Source: DASWUD01 sp036401755
GTDB lineage: Bacteria > Pseudomonadota > Gammaproteobacteria > Thiohalomonadales > Thiohalomonadaceae
DNA length: 13,930 bases
Assembly (NCBI GenBank): GCA_036401755.1
Contig: DASWUD010000118.1
Span: 1-13,930, forward strand
Reading direction: 5' to 3'
The notes beneath the pieces were generated by a model. It ran no database searches. It worked only from the letters and a program-made list of their open reading frames with translations, and had not been told where the DNA came from. The position numbers were made by a program, and so were the translations under genes. Shown here piece by piece: positions 6,301 to 11,500 of this stretch (position 1 is the stretch's first letter; each line of letters starts with the position of its first letter).

Positions 6301-8525
6301 TTCTCGACGTCGTGCTCGGCCACCTTCTCATCGATCTTGTCCAGGATCCAGAGCGACTGAGCGGCGGTTTCGTCATAATTGCCGCTCTTGTCATAGACAC
6401 GCAGCACATACTTGAGCTCGCGACCGGGCGCGTTGTACTCGCGGAACTGCGCCAGCCACTCGGCGCGGCCATTGCTGGCCACGGGTATTACTTCAAGCGG
6501 CTTGTCGCGCAGCGAGGTCTCGCTGGCGAAGATGCGGATCTCGGCCCGGTCAATAAAGGCCGGGAAGTTGCTGTAGATGCGGAAATTGACCTGATTGTCC
6601 TGATAGGAGGTCGCCTCGTCATCCTGATAACGAACCGAGTTGGGCCAGGCGGTGACATTGAGCCGCGGCTTCAGATCCAGGTTGTCGTACTTGAACTGCA
6701 CATCGGCCTTTTCCAGGGCCACGTCGGTGCAGCGCTGCACATCGGGAATACTCTTGTTCGGATCATCGACGGGTCGGCCATCGACGGTGATGCGCATCAG
6801 GTTCAGCGCATAGGGGTTGGTGGTGGTCACCTCACGCGTCATGCGGGTGATGTCCATGGCATCGAGATCGTCCATGATGGCGAGTTCGTCATAGACTACC
6901 TGCACCTCGACACGGGACTTGTCGGCCTCAATGAAGCCGCTGTTGACCACATCGTCGGTCTGCACAAAGCCGCGCCCCTCGAACTCGACCTGCTTGTCAC
7001 TCAGTTCGAGACGCGGTTTGACGATCTCCATGACACGGCGCGCGCGCGCCGCAGAGAGACCGACATCGTCGCCGTAGACCATGGCGGTACGACGGTCGAG
7101 ACGCTCGTTGTTGGTATAACCGATGAAGCGCAGGCGTACATTGCTCTTCGACTGGATGTCGGAGAGGATCATGTGCAGACGCTCCACATAACCATCTTCG
7201 ATGACCGGCGTGCCCTTCTCGTAGTAAACAGGCTTGATCGCGCCGCTCGGCGGGGTGTAGACGCGCGTCACCGTTTCGGCGGCGGCCGCCTCGGGGCAGA
7301 GCTGCGGCTCATCGGGCAGATCGGCCATGATGTCGTCGTACCAGAACTCCACCTCGAGACGACGATTGAGGGCGCGCCCCGCTTCAGTCTCATTGGAGGC
7401 GATGGGGTTGGTGCTGCCGCGACCATCGCTGTCGAGCATCGAACTGGGCAGCTTCAGTGCATCCTGCAGTGCCAGCGTCGCACGGCGTGCGCGCGCCTTG
7501 GACAGCCCCTGCTGGTTACCGTAGATACGCTCGTCGCGACCAATCAGCGGTGAATCGTCGGTATAGCCGATCAATTTGACCACGACATGCTGCTTGTCGC
7601 CGAGATTGGTGAGCGCTTGCAGGACGTGGTTGCGAAACTCCTGGGGGATCTCCGCCGACTCTTCGTTGAAGTGGAGTGGCGGCACCAGATTCTTGATGCG
7701 CGCACGCTTGGCGTGGCCTTCCTTGTAGCTCAGCTTACACACCATTTCGACACGGCACACCTTGACGCGGTTGATCTTCTCTTCGATGACAACCTGTTTA
7801 TCTACCAGCTTGTCCTCGACTTCGTCGTACCAGACCTCCACCTCGACGCGGCGGTTCTGCGCCTTGCCTGCTGCGGTGGCGTTGCTGGCGACCGGCTGGG
7901 TTTCGCCCAGCCCTTCGTAGGAGATCGACTCCGGCGGCAGATCGAGCGCGCGCTGGAAAAATTCGGCAGCGGTACCGGCGCGCTCGCGCGACAGACCGAC
8001 GTTGTCACCGAAGCGCTCCTTGAGGGGACCGCGCAGTTGCACATTGTCGGAGTGGCCCACGAAGTGCAACCGCACGTTGCGGCGATCTTTCATGCCGCCC
8101 AGGATATCGCGCAGCATGCCGATGTAACTCTCGGGGATCTCCGAATCACCTGAGCTGTAACGAATCGGCGGCACCACATTGTGCAGCTTGATCGTCTTGA
8201 CCTGCTGCTCGACTACCTTCTGTGTCTCGATGCGATCGCCCTTACTGGCCGAATAGGCACTCTCGTCCTGGCCCCAGCTGCTCAAGGGAATATCGGGCGG
8301 CAGCTGCATCTCCACTGCCTCGCCCAGCGGTTCACTCTCCCGGACCGGCGCCCCCTCCTCGCTCGTTGTCGCAGCGAGCGCCGGGAAGGTGCCGAGGGTC
8401 AGAGTAAGAAGTAGCGGTTTCAGCATTCCGGTAAAGGGCCGTTCAATCTTTGGGGTGGTTGTGCACGGTGCGCTTGCCGCAGCACGGCAAGCGGTGGCAA
8501 ACAGCCTGTTGAGGAGGTTGCTCAT
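3345..8525 (-). CDS. Giant outer-membrane protein: three OmpA-like domains, Ig-like linkers and a large C-terminal beta-barrel
   Basis: 1726 residues. A hydrophobic secretion core (MLKPLLLTLTLGTFPALA, 34-51) is preceded by 33 extra residues. Three OmpA-like peptidoglycan-binding domains follow. Domain 1 (about 113-235) has GHSDN (D160), LSRERA (R182) and NRRVEV. Domain 2 (275-398) has GYTDD (D323), LSKARA (R345) and NRRLEV. Domain 3 (424-546) has GYTNN and KSRVEV instead, so it lacks the usual Asp. Residues 600-830 look like Ig- or carboxypeptidase-regulatory-like sandwiches (VLRVYDKSGNY, then LPAGLHTVEVSVLDNEGNG). From about 830 to the end are alternating, aromatic-rich strands with polar turns, as in an outer-membrane barrel. 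This part includes a conserved-looking stretch around 1030-1090 (GSLYYLRHQDILTGSERV, then LDYDIDYLQGRVML). The last residue is Ile, not the usual Phe or Trp. The start at 8525 is supported by AGGAG at 8535-8539 and an ATGA overlap with the upstream repeat-protein gene; the ATG at 8426 lacks a good site. Likely role: anchor, pore or partner for that protein; unproven. Confidence 0.9.
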   Translation of the reverse strand: MSNLLNRLFATACRAAASAPCTTTPKIERPFTGMLKPLLLTLTLGTFPALAATTSEEGAPVRESEPLGEAVEMQLPPDIPLSSWGQDESAYSASKGDRIETQKVVEQQVKTIKLHNVVPPIRYSSGDSEIPESYIGMLRDILGGMKDRRNVRLHFVGHSDNVQLRGPLKERFGDNVGLSRERAGTAAEFFQRALDLPPESISYEGLGETQPVASNATAAGKAQNRRVEVEVWYDEVEDKLVDKQVVIEEKINRVKVCRVEMVCKLSYKEGHAKRARIKNLVPPLHFNEESAEIPQEFRNHVLQALTNLGDKQHVVVKLIGYTDDSPLIGRDERIYGNQQGLSKARARRATLALQDALKLPSSMLDSDGRGSTNPIASNETEAGRALNRRLEVEFWYDDIMADLPDEPQLCPEAAAAETVTRVYTPPSGAIKPVYYEKGTPVIEDGYVERLHMILSDIQSKSNVRLRFIGYTNNERLDRRTAMVYGDDVGLSAARARRVMEIVKPRLELSDKQVEFEGRGFVQTDDVVNSGFIEADKSRVEVQVVYDELAIMDDLDAMDITRMTREVTTTNPYALNLMRITVDGRPVDDPNKSIPDVQRCTDVALEKADVQFKYDNLDLKPRLNVTAWPNSVRYQDDEATSYQDNQVNFRIYSNFPAFIDRAEIRIFASETSLRDKPLEVIPVASNGRAEWLAQFREYNAPGRELKYVLRVYDKSGNYDETAAQSLWILDKIDEKVAEHDVEKELLVGYGENRLVQENIPLSGGAIKVYGARIPAGRHVWVAGRPVPVADNGEFAVEEILPAGLHTVEVSVLDNEGNGELFLRDLELKKSDWFYVAMADVTASKSHTNGPAELVTNESGHYDDNLAVDGQMAFYTQGKFGNNWQLTASADTLEGPVEDLFSNFMEKSPDAMFRRIDPDYYYPTYGDDSTVEEGAPTLGKFYVKLRQKDNYGMWGNFKVAYTDNDLAHVDRNLYGANLHYQNDGVTSFGEKRFMIDGFAAQPGTVAGRDEFRGTGGSLYYLRHQDILTGSERVRIEVRDKVSGMVLAVKNLTPALDYDIDYLQGRVMLSEPLSPSSADGLLVSSDANGGNEVYLVTRYEYSTGFEDVNNLSRGGRSHLWMTDYLKLGVTTNRSDEPGNESSLTGGDLTLRKSAQTWLKVEKSNSEGINSTSYLSNDGGFNFGSTTTTTLVGDESVKAGASRVDTSIGFNEIYESADGNLTFYRQSVEAGYSAPGINPLKDTEQQGGTVKFPLSDKVGVRAKTDKKEQSAGLQTSASELDADYQLNDNWQISSGVRKDSREDNSPVVPLTQIEGERTDLVLRAAYDSKAKWSSYGYVQDTVDTTGNQETNGRVGAGGAYRVTDRFKTSGELSGGDMGAGAKLGTEYLYSDRTNLYLNYALENERTDNGLRAQRGNMSSGFKSRYSDTTSVYMEEKYTHGNVPTGLTHATGVDLAPNDHWNFGANLDIGTLHDNQTGAKMERKGAGVKVGYAFETVKVASALEYRIDDIQSPDLSSSERTTWLTKNSLKYQFSPDWRFIGKVNYSNSKSSMGDFYNGKYTEAVAGYGYRPVENDRLNMLMKYTYFYNLPSAGQVTIANTAAEYIQKSHIVSVDSLYDLTPRWSVGGKYAYRLGQVSMDRVNPQFFDSRASLYILRADWHVVRHWDALIEGRMLDLPDAQDRRSGALLGIYRHLGDNVKLGAGYNFTSFSDDLTDLTYDSHGIFVNLIGKI
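6888..8189 (-). repeat. Three tandem OmpA-like domains within the barrel gene
   Basis: The domains map to about 8189-7821, 7703-7332 and 7256-6888. Each opens with a strand containing a VPP or KP motif before a helix (VVPPIRYSSGDSEIP, LVPPLHFNEESAEIP, IKPVYYEKGTPVIE). Each then has a GxxDN-type loop, an LSxxRA helix and a closing strand ending WYDE, WYDD or VYDE. Shared order and spacing indicate internal duplication. Domain 3 has diverged most. A CxxxxxC pair (C257, C263) lies in the linker between domains 1 and 2. Confidence 0.85.
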
Positions 8526-11500
8526 TTGAGGGCGCTCCTGCTGGGAGGAGCACCGGTTCTCCAGAACACTTCGGTCTCGATGGTAAGCTCATAGCCACCA
8601 TTCTGCTGCGACCATTGCCGCATAATCTCCTGCTTCATCGTTTCGAGACGTGCCTCGACCAGACTCTCCTCCTCCACCTCGGCCATGTAGGCCAGACGCA
8701 GGATCGAACGCCCCTTCTTCAATTCGCCCATCAGCAACTCGGTGCGCGGTTTCCACTGGATGCGCATTTCGGTCGAGTTCGGCATGAAGACACCATTGGC
8801 GATGTCGAGACGCACCACCTTGTGGATCGTCGCGCCGAAGTTGAACTTCAGCATCTTGCCGCGGGTTGCGCGTTGCACGCGCGGATTTTCCGTGGTGATG
8901 CGGTACCCGGTGGGCAGGCTGCGATCGTCCACCTTCATGATGAAGTTGCTGCCACGTCGCTCATCAGGTGCGATGGCGCAGGAGACATGGAAGCGTCCCT
9001 TGTCATCCGTCGTCACGATCAGGCCGCGCGCGGTGACGACGCGCACCCCCGGCAGCCCCTTCTCACCCTTATCCTGATAGCCATTCACGTTGGCATCATC
9101 GAACACCTTGCCAATGATGTCGGAGCAGTCGAAGGTAGGGTCGGGCACCACGCGCACCGTGGCCATCGCCACGCCGGAGGCCGCCCCGTTGAGAACGGTC
9201 TGGATCACCTGGGCGCGGTTGACGTATTCACCCTCGGCCACGCCCGAACCGACGATCAGCAGCAGCTTGATCGTGTACTGCTGATTGGTGGCGAGCGTCA
9301 GATTGTTCCAGCTCACGGTGCGATTGGTCTTGACCGGCTCCAGCGGTTTGCCATTGACGCGCGCCGAGCCCGCCACGTACTTGAAGCCGGGCGGGAAGGT
9401 GTCGACGATGCTCAAATCCGTCAGGGTGACCGGCAGGGTATTGTTCACAGTGATGGTGTAGGGCACCAGCGCGCCACGATTGACGTTCACCAGCGCCGAG
9501 GTCTTGGTGATGGTCAAGGCGTTATCGAGATGCGGGTCGATGGCAATGTGGTTGTTGAACAGCTGACTATCGCCCGGCACCGGGGTGCTCAGGGTCAGAT
9601 AGAGGTGGTGCACAACCGCGTTTGCCGGTACAGCTAGGGGCGGCGCGAACTCGGAGCCCATCGCTTCGCAGTAGTCGGCTGTCGCCGTGATCGCGTCAGG
9701 CGAACAGGCGGGCACCGCGAAGGGCGTAGCGGTCGCATCGAACGCCGGATCGTTGCTCACCGGCGGAATGAGGTGCGACGGACCGGCAAAATAACCTCTG
9801 GCTGGCGGTGTCACCTGAATCACATAATCGGCACCGGCCGGGCAGGAGGGGTCGCTGAAGTTCAGATCGAACTTGTAGTAACCCGAGGCCAGCGTCACCT
9901 GTCCCTGCTGGGCGGGGTCAGCAAAGCAGTTGCTGGCTACCGTTGCGCCGTTATGCAACAGGGTCAGCGTGGCACCCGGTACCGGTGCACGGGTGATCGA
10001 ATTAAACACCACGCCGTTGGGGTCGATGGGCAGGTTCAGGTTCGGCACGATGCCGCCGGATGTGGCGATGATGCCGCTGATGCGCTGCGGACCATCAATG
10101 AATTGCGTGGTCGAGTAGGTTGAGTTGGCCTCGCCCAGGCTCGCCGTATTGGCGCCAGCGCCCGGCGCCTGGAAACGGATTTCGTACAGGTCGCTACCTA
10201 CAGTCGCGGCCAGCCCACTGATGCTGTAGCTGCCGTCGGCCTGAGCCGTGACGCTGCCGAGCCGTACATTATTGCGCCATACCTCCACGCGCCAGCCAGC
10301 GAGATCCAGCTCGGTGTTGTCGTGGAGATTGTCGAAGTTGGCGTCGTGCCAGGCCCGACCGGAAAGCGTGGCCGTTCCCGGAACACCACCTACGTCAACC
10401 GAGACGCTGGCGGTTGCGGTAACTTGCGGGCTATTCCAGCCAACCAGGCCGGTATTGGTGATATGGGTGCCAATGGGCACACTGTTTTGATCCTTGAGCT
10501 GCACGCGGAAGCGCAGGGTCGCCGTGGCCCCCACCGCCAGATTACCAACGTTGGCCGTCACGATCCCACCCGCCAGGCTGGCACTCGTTACCGTACCGTT
10601 GGCCGTGAGGGTGGCGGAATCGACCACGTAGTTAGCCCAGGTCGCCAGGGAGCTCAGGTCGTCGCTGATGACCACCTGGGTCGCGGCAATCTTGCCATCA
10701 TTGGTGACGATCACCGCATACTCGAGGGTATCGCCCGCCTCAACCACGCCACCGTTAAGGTCTGTCACCTGTTTGATGATGGAGAGCTGCTGAGCACTCC
10801 CCACCACGAAGGTGGTCGGCTGATCACCGTTGAAGTCGTTGCCATCGGCATCGGTCGGCTCGGTCGCCAGCTCATTGCTCGCCACATAGCCCTGATTGCT
10901 GATCACGTCACCGGCGACGGCAGTCGCTGCCACCTGCACATCGAAGGTGACGACGGCATTGGCGCCATTCGGAATAGTGCCGTTGGCACTACCTGTCGCA
11001 TTGATCGGCACGCCGCTCACCAAGGCAGAACTCCCGGCGTTATCAGCCACCAGTTGACCATTGAGTCGCGTAGTGTTGGACAGATAGGTGGTGTTGGCGG
11101 GCATCGCGTCGCTCAGCACCACGCCGGTGGCCTCTTTAGTGCCCAGATTGTTGACCGTGATGGTGTAGCGCACCACGTCACCCACGTCGACCGCGCCATT
11201 CGCATTGTTGTCGGTCTGGAGTGCTACAACCTTGGTGGCATCGAGGCGTGGCAGATTGCCAACGAAATCGAGGGTTGGATCGTTGATGGCCGCTGTGTCG
11301 GGGTCATCGGAGGGGGTATCGGTGAACGGACCACTGCCCGAGCCCGAGCCAGTGACGAAGCCCTGGTTGGAGATAAAGATCCCCTCCAGCACGTCGGCAT
11401 TGAGCACCACATCGAAGGTGACAGTTGCCACGTTGGCCGCAGCCGTTGACGCATCGGCGAGCATTGTGCCGGGTGTACCGCCCGGCGCGTTGACCAGCAT

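Noticed and set aside
6114..7553. Plus-strand open frame of 479 codons
   Set aside because: It is antisense to the OmpA-like domains of the barrel gene; low-complexity composition and no start signal or family resemblance.
3345..8525. TonB-dependent receptor
   Set aside because: The barrel-like C-terminus suggests it, but I see no TonB box or plug domain, and the N-terminal part is OmpA-like and Ig-like.
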